In this document: one piece after another, positions 44,324 to 53,353 of the stretch
Layout of the letters: the number at the start of each line of letters is the position of its first letter
Position numbering within the stretch: position 1 is the stretch's first letter
Assembly: GCF_023074175.1 (NCBI RefSeq)
Contig: NZ_JADPKS010000023.1
Coordinates: 119,598 to 183,597 of the forward strand
Direction: 5' to 3'
Length of the DNA stretch: 64,000 nt
DNA from: Bradyrhizobium sp. 139
GTDB taxonomy: Bacteria; Pseudomonadota; Alphaproteobacteria; Rhizobiales; Xanthobacteraceae
Program-made: the position numbers and the translations under genes
Notes under the pieces: generated by a model
Told to the model about the DNA's origin: nothing
The model's input: the letters and a program-made list of their open reading frames with translations, nothing else
The model's database searches: none

Positions 44324-45724
44324 TCATCGCGCAGGCTTTCTGCCCAGGTAAGCCGAAGCGCTGGAAGCCGCGGCCGGATTCAGGTGCTGGGGTAGACGTG
44401 TGTTGGTGTGGACCCGCGCATGCGAGCGCAGGCTGCGCCTGGCAACGGTCACGCCGCGCAACAGCTGACGCGGTGACCAGCGATCCGCCTCGCGCTGACC
44501 TCCGAACAATTCGCCTTCGAGAGCGCCGAGCTGCCGGTCCAGCGCAGGGTCGCGCGCAATCGCCTTGAAAGCGCCAAGCGTGTTGTCAGGCGGTGCTGCA
44601 TCCAGATGCGGCAACCAGTCGAGCAAGGCGAAGTACGCGGCCCTTGCATCGCGGTGACGCACCGCGCGGCGAAGCCGGCCGAAGGCAAAGGCCTCGGATT
44701 GCAAATAGGCCTGCCGCCGCCGGCGATGACGGTCGGCGACTCGCCGCATCACGCCGGGTCCGAACCACGTGAGTGCGGCGATGCAGAGAACGACGAGCAG
44801 TGCGGACAGCCAGTGTTCTGCGACGAAGTCGACGAAGCCATCCCAGGTCCAACCCTCGCTCGACCCGCCAGCAGGCGCAGCGCCGGGTGCAGCGGGATTG
44901 ACCGCGACCTCCAGCGGCACGGCATCGAGATGAACCGTCTCGATCTTGCCGCTGCCGACATTCCACCAGCCGACATCGATCGCGGGCAACGCATAATCGC
45001 CGGGTCGTTCCAGCATGTAGGTCGCGGAATCGATTCGGGTCGACGTCATGACGTCGGTACGTACGTCCGTTCTGTCCTCTAGCGACGGCTGGGCCGGATA
45101 CAGCCTCAACCCCGCCATCGCTGCGAATGGGTACGGAGGCAGCAGCATCGCGGGCGTTCCCTCCGCCCTCAGCGTCACGGTGCGCGTCACGGCGTCGCCC
45201 GCCTTGAGCTGATCCGACGAACGCCTGACCTCCTGCTCGATCGTCAGCTTGCTGGCGGACAAGAACGGTTGCAGTTCGAGAGCCGCGTCGGGAATGAAAG
45301 CTTCAAATGCAACATCCGGCAGCGCGACGTCGGCCTCGCGCGTCGCCGGCGGCTCGGCTGCATACTTGATGTGCGCCTTCTGGCCGGAGACGGCGTAGGA
45401 ACCAGGCTCCTGCGGGTAGATCGCATACTCAAACTGCACGCCAGCGTAGGACACTCCGTCCCGCTGCTCGTTCGTATTGACGCTCTGCAACTGCCGGGTC
45501 ACGGCATTGCGTACCTGGAAGCCCGGCAGATCGGGGGGCGACGTCATGTAGTTCGGCGCCAGCACCAGGATGTGGAGCGTCGCCGGCTGGCCGACCACCA
45601 CGCGCGGCGGATTGACCGTCAGTTCGACAACGGGCTCGGGCGGCGCAGCCTGCTGCGCATGCGCATATTGCAGCGTCAGCGCGGCCGCGGGCAACAGGAC
45701 GAGGACGGCGAGCCAATGTCTCAC
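44324..45724 (-). CDS. BatD-like protein (oxygen-tolerance module)
   Basis: A 466-residue membrane-anchored protein. The signal peptide (LAVLVLLPAAALTLQYAHAQ) is followed by two Ig-like beta domains (VVELTVNPPRVVVGQPATLH and LTIEQEVRRSSDQLKAGDAV). A transmembrane helix at about 305-325 (WLSALLVVLCIAALTWFG) leads to a cytoplasmic helical tail rich in Arg. This is the domain order of BatD. It overlaps the BatB/C gene by 4 bp. Bat proteins belong to MoxR-linked envelope modules with a debated role in stress tolerance or protein assembly. Confidence 0.85.
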   Translation of the reverse strand: MRHWLAVLVLLPAAALTLQYAHAQQAAPPEPVVELTVNPPRVVVGQPATLHILVLAPNYMTSPPDLPGFQVRNAVTRQLQSVNTNEQRDGVSYAGVQFEYAIYPQEPGSYAVSGQKAHIKYAAEPPATREADVALPDVAFEAFIPDAALELQPFLSASKLTIEQEVRRSSDQLKAGDAVTRTVTLRAEGTPAMLLPPYPFAAMAGLRLYPAQPSLEDRTDVRTDVMTSTRIDSATYMLERPGDYALPAIDVGWWNVGSGKIETVHLDAVPLEVAVNPAAPGAAPAGGSSEGWTWDGFVDFVAEHWLSALLVVLCIAALTWFGPGVMRRVADRHRRRRQAYLQSEAFAFGRLRRAVRHRDARAAYFALLDWLPHLDAAPPDNTLGAFKAIARDPALDRQLGALEGELFGGQREADRWSPRQLLRGVTVARRSLRSHARVHTNTRLPQHLNPAAASSASAYLGRKPAR

Positions 45725-47244
45725 GGCGACGCCCCCTTCTGCACCGGCGCGGACGCCTGGATCGCAAATTTCAGCTTCAGAAAGTCGGCGGGCGAGGTCT
45801 GGACCTGGCGCATCCAGGCCTCCGCTGCGCCCGCGGTGGTGACGTCCTGCGGCGTGACCTTGATCATCTTGCCGCCCTTCTGCTTCGGATCGACGCGCAT
45901 CTCGTCGGCCTTCTGATCCGGCGGCGCGCTATCGTCCTGCTCCTGCTTGCGGCGTTTCTCCTCTTTCGCGTCCAGCGCGGCCTGCACGATCGCCCGATTG
46001 GTCTTGGCTGCGACGTTGTCCGGCTGCACCTTCAGCAGATCGTCATAGGCGGCGATCGCTTTTTCGAAGGCATGGTTCTGGGCCTGGGCGTTGCCAAGCG
46101 CGAACGCACCCTCGGGGGTCTTGACCTTTGCAAATTCCTGCGCGGCCACGATGAAATCGTAGGCGCGGTAGGCGGAAATGCCCCGCCACATCGGATCGGC
46201 GAACAGCGTTGCGGCGGCGCGATAATCACCCCGATCGAACGCGAGCCGGCCTTGCTGATCCGGCGTCAGCCAGAGACCGGTGAAGCGCGAGGTGTCGTCG
46301 GCCCGCGATGGTCCGGCGTGTGTCGCGATCACCAGGGCAACCACCCAGGCGACCGTCGTGCCGCGCCGGAACCAGACCAGGGTCAGGAGCACGAGCGGAA
46401 ACAGCAGCCAGAAACCTTCGTCCTGCCATCGCGTGCCGAAGGCCTCGCCCTGGGCGGATTGGAAGCGGGTCTCGATCCGTCTCTCCAGCCGCAGGATGTC
46501 GCTGCCGTCGATGCTGACCTTGACGGCGTCGCTTCCGAGCGGCGCGGACGTGACGTCTCCGGTCACGGCCAGCATCACAAGATTGCTGCGCCCGGCAGCC
46601 TGGCGGACCGCTGCGGCGTCGGCGGTGCCGAGGTCGTCGGCCACTACCAGGATCGTGCCGGCGACGAGCTCGGACGCGAGCGACTGCGCTGCCAGGGCAA
46701 CGGCACCAACCACGTCCTTGCCATCGGCCGGCATCAGCCCCGGCGCCAGCGCGGCGAGGAACGGAGCAATGACAGAGCGGTCATCCGTCAGCGGCATCAC
46801 AAGATGCGCGGTTCCGGCGTAAGCGACCAGCCCAGTCCTGGCGCCTGCACGGGCAGCAAGGAGGTCTGCGATCTTTTGCTTGGCGCGCTCGAGGCGCGAG
46901 GGCGCGACATCGCTCGCGCTCATCGAGGAGCCGACCGCGAGCGCAATCATCAACGGGGCCTTGTCCTCGACGAACGGCGGCAGCTCCCGCCGCCACGTTG
47001 GACCGGACAGCGCGACGATGCCGATCGTCATCGCTGCCGCGACCAGATATAGCGGGTTGACGCTGCGCCCGCGGCCGGGCTGCACGACCAGATGGTCGAG
47101 AAGATGCGGCGCGATCACGCCGCCCCACTGCGCCCGCGCGCTTTGCCGCCAGAGCAACAGCGCGAACACGGCAGCCACCGGGATCAGCGCGATAAGCCAT
47201 AGCGGGCGCAGCAGATGGAAGGACATGGTCGCGGCGTCAAGCAT
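45721..47244 (-). CDS. BatB-BatC fusion: von Willebrand factor A domain plus TPR
   Basis: A 507-residue membrane protein. Two N-terminal transmembrane helices (about 13-32 and 63-80) are followed by a VWA domain (about 96-270), a transmembrane helix around 280-310 and a TPR region (about 335-440, with FALGNAQAQNHAFEKAIAAY). The tail is charged (EEKRRKQEQDDSAPPDQK). The metal-site motif expected as DxSxS reads AVGSS at 103-107, so the first Asp and Ser are lost and metal binding is doubtful. The ATG at 47244 has GAGGG 9 bases upstream and overlaps the batA end by 8 bp. Confidence 0.87.
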   Translation of the reverse strand: MLDAATMSFHLLRPLWLIALIPVAAVFALLLWRQSARAQWGGVIAPHLLDHLVVQPGRGRSVNPLYLVAAAMTIGIVALSGPTWRRELPPFVEDKAPLMIALAVGSSMSASDVAPSRLERAKQKIADLLAARAGARTGLVAYAGTAHLVMPLTDDRSVIAPFLAALAPGLMPADGKDVVGAVALAAQSLASELVAGTILVVADDLGTADAAAVRQAAGRSNLVMLAVTGDVTSAPLGSDAVKVSIDGSDILRLERRIETRFQSAQGEAFGTRWQDEGFWLLFPLVLLTLVWFRRGTTVAWVVALVIATHAGPSRADDTSRFTGLWLTPDQQGRLAFDRGDYRAAATLFADPMWRGISAYRAYDFIVAAQEFAKVKTPEGAFALGNAQAQNHAFEKAIAAYDDLLKVQPDNVAAKTNRAIVQAALDAKEEKRRKQEQDDSAPPDQKADEMRVDPKQKGGKMIKVTPQDVTTAGAAEAWMRQVQTSPADFLKLKFAIQASAPVQKGASP

Positions 47245-48235
47245 GACTGAGGGCCCTCGCCCGCCGCCACTCGCTCCCGAGCAGCAGCGCGAGCCACAGC
47301 AGCAGGCTCAGAATGATCGCGGCGCCGAGCGGCCACTGAAACAACGGCAGCTTCGGCCGCCAAGACAGCGTCTGAAGCTTTGCCGGCGCAAGCCGGTCGA
47401 TATCGGCATAGATCGCCTGCAACTGTGCGCCGTCCTCGGCCCGGAAGAAATGACCGCCGGTCGTGCTCGCGACGGATTGCAGTACGCCGAGATCGACACG
47501 GTTTTCGCCCGACGCTGCGGGATCGCCGACGCCGATCGTATAGACGGCCACATCGTTCTGATGCGCAATGTCGGCGGCGTGCTCGGGCGGGACGCGGCTT
47601 GCCGTGTCGTTGCCGTCGGTCAACAGGATCAGCAGCTTCTGCTTCGCCGCGCTCGTCGCAAAGGTCTTGATGGCGAGTCCGATGGTATCGCCAATCGCTG
47701 TCTGCTGGCCCGCCATGCCGACCGCAGTCTGGTCGAGCAATTGCTGCGCCGTCTGCAGATCCTGCGTGAACGGCACCTGCACATAGGCCCTGGTGCCGAA
47801 CAGGATCAGCGCCACGCGGTCGCCCGTGCGGCGCGCGATGAAGTCCTTGATGACGCGCTTGACGCCGTCGAGCCGCGTCAGCGTCGTGCCGTCAGGTGTC
47901 TTGAAATCGCGCTGCTCCATCGACCCCGAGATGTCGATCGCCAGGATCAGGTCGCGCGCGGAAACCTCCCGCGTCACGGGATCGTCGACCCATTGCGGCT
48001 TGGCCAGAGCCGCGATCAAGAGTATCCAGATGACGACCGCCGCGATCATCTGCAAGACACGCCGCTCGAGCACCACGGCACCACGTTGCGGCGTCTGCCC
48101 GGTCGCGGCCGCCAGCCGCTCGAAGAACGGCACTTGGACCGAGGCCTGCCGTGCGCGATAAGGCGGCAGCCACCACCAGACCAGAATTGGCATCGGCAGC
48201 AGCAGGAACATCCATGGCCAGGCGAACTCAAGCAT
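47237..48235 (-). CDS. BatA: membrane-anchored von Willebrand factor A protein
   Basis: A 332-residue protein. Transmembrane segments lie near 5-23 and 61-78, then the VWA domain with an intact MIDAS motif DISGS (Asp101, Ser103, Ser105). LLTDGNDTAS carries a further MIDAS Asp, and a C-terminal transmembrane helix is at about 303-322. I chose the ATG at 48235, preceded by GGGGG; the longer frame is not supported. The start overlaps the DUF4381 stop by 8 bp. It probably partners BatB/C and works with the MoxR ATPase encoded upstream. Confidence 0.9.
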   Translation of the reverse strand: MLEFAWPWMFLLLPMPILVWWWLPPYRARQASVQVPFFERLAAATGQTPQRGAVVLERRVLQMIAAVVIWILLIAALAKPQWVDDPVTREVSARDLILAIDISGSMEQRDFKTPDGTTLTRLDGVKRVIKDFIARRTGDRVALILFGTRAYVQVPFTQDLQTAQQLLDQTAVGMAGQQTAIGDTIGLAIKTFATSAAKQKLLILLTDGNDTASRVPPEHAADIAHQNDVAVYTIGVGDPAASGENRVDLGVLQSVASTTGGHFFRAEDGAQLQAIYADIDRLAPAKLQTLSWRPKLPLFQWPLGAAIILSLLLWLALLLGSEWRRARALSHA

Positions 48236-48713
48236 GGTGCCCCCTGATCCAACGTCGCACCAGGCCGGACAGCGATTGCAACTCGGCGTCGTCCGGCTGA
48301 ACCTGCTGATAGGGCCCGCTGACAAGCAGGCGCCCGACACCTTGCGAAAACTCCTGCCCGCCATAGGAGCGGTCGAGGAAGGAAAGCCATGCCGGGCCGG
48401 CCAGGGATGCCACCTGCTCGCGCGGAAAGGCCGCGAGCGCAGTTCGCCGGACCAGCAGGGTCAGCCGTGTCAGCAGATCGTCGGGGCCGGCGCGACGCGT
48501 CCCCGCCATCGACCTCAATTCGGCGAGCGCCTCGCGGCGATAGCGGTTGACGCGCCGATACTGCACCAGGTGCCAGACCGCAGCGATCACGACCGCAAGC
48601 AGCAGGACAATCGCAATCCGCGATTCCCAGGTCTGCGGCCACAGGCTGACCTCCCCTGGCAGTGGGATGTCGATGAGCCCGGCGACGGGATCGATGGGTT
48701 GAGCGTCAGCCAA
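48228..48713 (-). CDS. DUF4381 membrane protein of the MoxR/Bat operon
   Basis: About 161 residues. A short N-terminal periplasmic segment is followed by one transmembrane helix (about 32-51, IAIVLLLAVVIAAVWHLV) and a cytoplasmic helical domain typical of DUF4381 (REALAELRSM and AFPREQVASLAGPAWLSFLD). No ATG fits. A TTG at 48713 with GGAGG six bases upstream is the best start; GTG codons at 48728 and 48737 are alternatives. It overlaps both the DUF58 gene (8 bp) and batA (8 bp), which shows tight translational coupling. Confidence 0.82.
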   Translation of the reverse strand: MADAQPIDPVAGLIDIPLPGEVSLWPQTWESRIAIVLLLAVVIAAVWHLVQYRRVNRYRREALAELRSMAGTRRAGPDDLLTRLTLLVRRTALAAFPREQVASLAGPAWLSFLDRSYGGQEFSQGVGRLLVSGPYQQVQPDDAELQSLSGLVRRWIRGHHA

Positions 48714-49695
48714 GGGTCGCCTCCGCACTATGGCCACCGCCGCCGCCGCGCCCGTGTCTGGCCGGCATCGCGCCGAGCAGGCGCCGCAGCTGCGCTGGAG
48801 TTTCCTCGGCCGCGCTGAGCGGCAGCACGGGAATGCCGAGTTCGTGCGTCAGGGCGAACACACCCTTCAGGCGCTCCTCCGTGGCCTCCGAAATGCTCTT
48901 GCGTACGCTGTCGCGCCCGACCTCGAGCCGGATCTGCAACTCTCCATCGGTCACGGTCATCCTGGCGGAAGGCGGCAGGTCGCTCTGCAGGGGGTCGTGG
49001 ACCAGCAGGGCAACGACGTCATTGTGCTGCGCCATCGCGCCGATCATCTTGCGCGTTGCATCGTCCGCGCCGTCAAAATCGCTGATCACGATCACTAGCG
49101 CGTCGTGCAGCGCGCGACGCTGAGCATGCTCCAGCGCCCTGTTCAGCATCGCCGGCGCGGAGACGAGACCGCGCCCGACGCCAAGCGCCTGGTTCTGCAG
49201 CACGATGGCCGAAAGGATCTGGAGCACGTTCGCCCGGCTGCGCCTCGCCCTGACCTCGACCAGATCCCGGTCGTTGAACACGATCGCGCCGACGCGGTCG
49301 CCGACACCGAGCACCCGCCACGCGCCGATCGCCGCGGCCTGGGCCGCGGTCACCGATTTCATTGCGAGCCGGCTGCCAAAGAACATCGACAGGCGCTGAT
49401 CGACCAGCAGGACCGCCTGCCGATCGCGTTCCTCGTTGAAGACGCGGATATGGGGCTTCTGCAGCCGCGCCGTCACCTTCCAGTCGATTGATCGGACATC
49501 GTCGCCGGGACGGTAGTCCCTGATCTCCTCGAAGTTGAGCCCGCGGCCGCGCATGCGCGAGGCGAAGCGGCCGGACAGCAGGCTGTGCACCGGTTGGCGC
49601 GGCAGGAACGAAACCTTGCTGCCGCGGTATTCGAGCGCGATCAGATCGTCGAGACCGACATAGACGCCAGGCGTTTTGGCTGATGTCTCGATCAT
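48706..49695 (-). CDS. DUF58-domain protein
   Basis: A 329-residue protein with the DUF58 hallmark GRFASRMRGRGLNFEEIRDY followed by RPGDDVRSIDWKVTARLQKP and HIRVFNEERDR. A degenerate VWA-like fold follows: LLVDQRLSMFFGS in place of DxSxS, and VIVISDFDGADD. The C-terminus ends in a Gly/His-rich tail (GRGGGGGHS). DUF58 proteins accompany MoxR ATPases almost universally and are thought to act as adaptor or client-binding partners. It starts 7 bp after moxR. Confidence 0.92.
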   Translation of the reverse strand: MIETSAKTPGVYVGLDDLIALEYRGSKVSFLPRQPVHSLLSGRFASRMRGRGLNFEEIRDYRPGDDVRSIDWKVTARLQKPHIRVFNEERDRQAVLLVDQRLSMFFGSRLAMKSVTAAQAAAIGAWRVLGVGDRVGAIVFNDRDLVEVRARRSRANVLQILSAIVLQNQALGVGRGLVSAPAMLNRALEHAQRRALHDALVIVISDFDGADDATRKMIGAMAQHNDVVALLVHDPLQSDLPPSARMTVTDGELQIRLEVGRDSVRKSISEATEERLKGVFALTHELGIPVLPLSAAEETPAQLRRLLGAMPARHGRGGGGGHSAEATLG

Positions 49696-49702
49696 GGCGC
49701 CC

Positions 49703-50737
49703 TCAGCCGGATGCGACCAGTTCGACGATCTTGTCGATCACCTGGTCGGGCGTGATGCCTTGCGACACCGCCTCATAGCTGGGAATCAGCCGGTGCCGCA
49801 GGCAGTCGTGAACCACCGCGCGCACATGGTCGGGCGTCACGAACTCATATTGGTCGAGCCAGGCGCGGGCGCGCGCGCAGCGGTCGAGCGCAAGGCTGCC
49901 GCGCGGGCTGGCGCCGACCTGGATCCATTTGCCGAGTGGATCGCCATAACGTTTCGGGAAGCGCGTCGCGAAGATCACGTCGACCATGTACTTCTGGGCG
50001 AGGTCGGAGACGAAGATCCCGTCGATCTCGCCGCGCGCATCCAGGATTGTTTGTTGCGGTATTGGCGGCGGCTCCGCCGCGTGGTCCTTTGGCTTCTGCG
50101 CGTTTTCGTTGCGATTGAGCCTGATGATCTCGCCCTCGACGGCTTCGTCCGGATAGGTGATGACGACATGCATCAGGAAGCGGTCGAGCTGCGCCTCCGG
50201 TAGCGAATAGGTGCCCTCCTGTTCGATCGGGTTCTCGGTCGCGAGCACCATGAACAGGCCCGGCATCTTGTAGGTCTTGCCGGCGACGGTGACCTGGCGC
50301 TCCTCCATCGCCTCCAGCAGCGCCGACTGCACCTTGGCCGGCGCGCGGTTGATCTCGTCCGCGAGCACCAGATTGGCGAAGATCGGTCCCTTCTGAAAGT
50401 CGAATTGGCCGCCCTTTTCGGTCTGGACATAGATCTCCGCGCCGGTCACGTCCGACGGCAGCAGGTCAGGCGTGAACTGCACGCGCGACAGATCGGCCGC
50501 GAGATGTTTTGCCAGCGTCTTGACGGCACGGGTCTTGGCAAGACCGGGAAGACTTTCGATCAGCAGATTTCCGTTGGCGAGCAGTCCGATCAGCATGCTC
50601 TCGACCAGATGGTCCTGACCGAGCACGGACTTTCCGATTCGCGACTTGAGCTCGAGCACCGCATCGCGCGCAGCGGATCTTACGGCACCTGGAGGGGGCA
50701 AGGGCACGCCTGCAATTGGCATTTTAGATTCTGACAT
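49703..50737 (-). CDS. MoxR-family AAA+ ATPase
   Basis: A 344-residue cytoplasmic ATPase. Walker A is at 62-69 (SLPGLAKT), Walker B is in LVLADEINRAPAKVQSALLE, and sensor 1 is in MVLATENPIEQEGTYSLPEA. The C-terminal lid contains ASPRGSLALDRCARARAWL. MoxR proteins act as chaperone-like assembly factors with VWA partners, for instance for metalloenzyme activation. I chose the ATG at 50737 (weak AGG upstream); an upstream in-frame TTG is the alternative. It heads the moxR-DUF58-DUF4381-batA-batB/C-batD series. Confidence 0.94.
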   Translation of the reverse strand: MSESKMPIAGVPLPPPGAVRSAARDAVLELKSRIGKSVLGQDHLVESMLIGLLANGNLLIESLPGLAKTRAVKTLAKHLAADLSRVQFTPDLLPSDVTGAEIYVQTEKGGQFDFQKGPIFANLVLADEINRAPAKVQSALLEAMEERQVTVAGKTYKMPGLFMVLATENPIEQEGTYSLPEAQLDRFLMHVVITYPDEAVEGEIIRLNRNENAQKPKDHAAEPPPIPQQTILDARGEIDGIFVSDLAQKYMVDVIFATRFPKRYGDPLGKWIQVGASPRGSLALDRCARARAWLDQYEFVTPDHVRAVVHDCLRHRLIPSYEAVSQGITPDQVIDKIVELVASG

Positions 50738-50755
50738 ATGACCTGACGACAATTG

Positions 50756-53293
50756 CTATGGTTGCTGCTTTGGACTAACGAACCAGCGATAGTACGGATT
50801 TGTCTTGGCTACCTCCGAGACGCGCGCAGAATTCTCGGCATATTGTTGACGGTCGCGCGCGTAGACGCTGAGAGCAAGCTTGTAAAAAGCGTCCAACTCC
50901 TTGCGCGCAGCGGCAAGTGTCGACATTAACTTTTCGTTGGCGTTCTGAAGCGGCGGATCGTTGCGCAATTGCTGCAAATTGCTAAACGTGCGGGCGAACT
51001 CCCCAGGTCGCACCCAGCCCGCATACTCGATGGCTGGCCGATCGTCGGTTACAGCCATCGTGCCGCCAACATATTGCTTGAGTCCCTCCCGGTCGGTGAT
51101 CCAGGTCGATATTAGGGCGGCGGGAGAACCAATGCCGACCGCCGCAAGGGCGGCAGACGTGGAGGCCTGATCAAATCGCTCGGAGATTCGCTGGACATCC
51201 AGTTCGATCGGCTGAAAGGAACCGACCAACATGGTCTCATGAAGCTCTGTGCTCCAAAGCGAAGCATAGGGAAATATGTCGATAAAGCTGCGCACGAGGG
51301 CCCGTGTATCTTCGTCATTCTGCGTTGGCAGAGGTAACCACTGAGCGACGATCCCCTTGTCGTTCAGTCGAGAGCCTGCGAGCTTGTAGAAGTCTCTTGA
51401 ATAGAGGTTGACGACACCAGCCGCCGAGGGCGGCGGAGGTTCGAGCGTGATCAGATCATAATGTTGATTGCTGTGCTGCAACTCCATGCGTCCGTCGCGC
51501 AAACGCTTCTCCAACCCTGGGTCAGTCGCCGCATCAAATGTCCCTCGGAAATTAGGCGCCGCGCGAAGTACGGCAGGCAGCAGTTCACTGACCACTCGCC
51601 GCTCGAGCATCGGGAACTGCGATAACGCACCGGCCGTTATGCCGGTACCATAGCCGATAACCAGTGCGGATTTGGGGTTGCCGTTGTGAATGATCAGCGG
51701 CAACAGCGCCTGCAGGCGCATGTAGCGCAGCGACGGCATCGCATCGCCCGAATTGGAGACACCCTGGATGTAGAGGCGACGAAAGCGGCGGCTGCCGTTC
51801 GCTGTTTCGACCACCGCCACGGTTCCAGCACCGCTCTCCTCATAAAAAGCAACCCTACCTGCCTGCGCCGCCGGCAATAGCCGTATGAGTTGGTCGGCGG
51901 GGGTGGCGACGGCAACCAAAATACTGGCAGCGCACACCGCAGAAATAGCCCACCGTATCCGGCTGCTTGCGGCGAACACTATTGTTGCCACGACACCGAT
52001 CAGTGCAGCCAAGATCGCCAAAACGCCTAACGTGCGAACCAGGCCGAGCCACGGGATCAACAAAAACCCGGTAACAAGCGTGCCAGCTATGCCGCCGAGC
52101 GTATTCACCGCGACGACAAGGCCAACATCGCGGCCAATTCTGGCGTCGCCCGCAATCAGCTTTAGGGCGGCAGGGAACGCGGCGCCGAGCAACACAGTCG
52201 GTACGAACACGATGAATATCGCTGCGACTGCAAACCGCGCGCACATGCCAGCAAGATCGCTCGCTGTCACACGATACACGACCGTCTCGAACAAGGTCTG
52301 GCCAACGATTAGCCAGTGCCCGAGCACGGCGATTTCCATCATCGCGATCCAACCCGCAGTAGCTATTAGCAGTCCAAAAACGCCACCAGCGTCTCCGACG
52401 CGATTGCTCCAACGGGCGAAAAGAAGGGCGCCAAGAGCAATTCCGCCGAGATAAGTCGCGAGCACGACCGCGAAGGCAACACTTCGTGTGCTCATGAACT
52501 GAACAATGGCCTGTGACCAAACGATCTCATAACCAAGCGCTACGCCGCCGGCCGCGCCATACAACGCCAGGGCCAAACGATCACGTGCAACGCGCGGCGT
52601 GGTAGGGGAAGGGCCTTCAATCGATCCGCTCACAAGCCAATCGAGCACAATTGCCCCGATCGCTGCGGCAACGTTAAGCGCAGCCGCTGCGTGGACTGTC
52701 CCTTGTACTCCGAAGGCAGGGATGAAAAGGAATACCGGCAGTAAGGCCCCGAGAATGGCACCCCCGGTATTGGCGGCATAAAGCGCTCCGCCAGAGCGAC
52801 CTACATCACGCCGGTCATTCGAAAGGGCGCGAACGAGCACCGGCATCGTTCCACCCATTGCAATTGCAGGAAGACCAACTAATCCGAGCACCAAAACCCA
52901 AGTCAGAATACCGGTGTTCAATTGAAGATCGACGAATAACGGTGCGACACGCGCAAGTGCCCATGTGGTTGCAACGCCAGTAACAGCCGTCGCAATTTCC
53001 ATCAGTACATAGAGGCGGATAGGCCGCCTGCTCCTGTCGGCCCACCGCCCAAACAACCAGCTTCCTAGCGCCAAGCCTCCAAAGAACCCGCTAATAGCGA
53101 TCGAAATCGCATAGATCTCGGCTCCGACAACGAGCGAAAGTTGCTTAACCCAGATAACCTGGTAGATCAGCGCGGCACCGCCCGAAACGAACAGCAGCGC
53201 AGAAGCATATGCCGTAAGGGAGCGGCGGCTTGCGTCAGAATGGCGCGCAAAACCGCTCGGGGCAACGGGAGTTGTATTTAACCGTCTGTCCAT
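50756..53293 (-). CDS. Fused MFS-like membrane domain / spermidine synthase-like protein
   Basis: An 845-residue protein. The first 475 residues hold about 12-14 transmembrane helices (LLFVSGGAALIYQVIWVKQL at the start). Residues about 500-740 form a Rossmann methyltransferase/aminopropyltransferase-like domain with SALVIGYGTGITAGALSQFP, the acidic YDLITLEPPPPSAAGVVNLY loop and YSRDFYKLAGSRL. This is the 'fused MFS/spermidine synthase' class. Real polyamine synthesis has rarely been shown for such fusions. It is 18 bp upstream of moxR and 60 bp downstream of sulfatase 2. Base composition is less GC-rich than in the Bat genes. Confidence 0.88.
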   Translation of the reverse strand: MDRRLNTTPVAPSGFARHSDASRRSLTAYASALLFVSGGAALIYQVIWVKQLSLVVGAEIYAISIAISGFFGGLALGSWLFGRWADRSRRPIRLYVLMEIATAVTGVATTWALARVAPLFVDLQLNTGILTWVLVLGLVGLPAIAMGGTMPVLVRALSNDRRDVGRSGGALYAANTGGAILGALLPVFLFIPAFGVQGTVHAAAALNVAAAIGAIVLDWLVSGSIEGPSPTTPRVARDRLALALYGAAGGVALGYEIVWSQAIVQFMSTRSVAFAVVLATYLGGIALGALLFARWSNRVGDAGGVFGLLIATAGWIAMMEIAVLGHWLIVGQTLFETVVYRVTASDLAGMCARFAVAAIFIVFVPTVLLGAAFPAALKLIAGDARIGRDVGLVVAVNTLGGIAGTLVTGFLLIPWLGLVRTLGVLAILAALIGVVATIVFAASSRIRWAISAVCAASILVAVATPADQLIRLLPAAQAGRVAFYEESGAGTVAVVETANGSRRFRRLYIQGVSNSGDAMPSLRYMRLQALLPLIIHNGNPKSALVIGYGTGITAGALSQFPMLERRVVSELLPAVLRAAPNFRGTFDAATDPGLEKRLRDGRMELQHSNQHYDLITLEPPPPSAAGVVNLYSRDFYKLAGSRLNDKGIVAQWLPLPTQNDEDTRALVRSFIDIFPYASLWSTELHETMLVGSFQPIELDVQRISERFDQASTSAALAAVGIGSPAALISTWITDREGLKQYVGGTMAVTDDRPAIEYAGWVRPGEFARTFSNLQQLRNDPPLQNANEKLMSTLAAARKELDAFYKLALSVYARDRQQYAENSARVSEVAKTNPYYRWFVSPKQQP

Positions 53294-53353
53294 ACTCTAT
53301 CCAACGACGAGAACAGGCCGCGTTTCTGCGGCCTGTTCCGTGCGCCGTATCCT

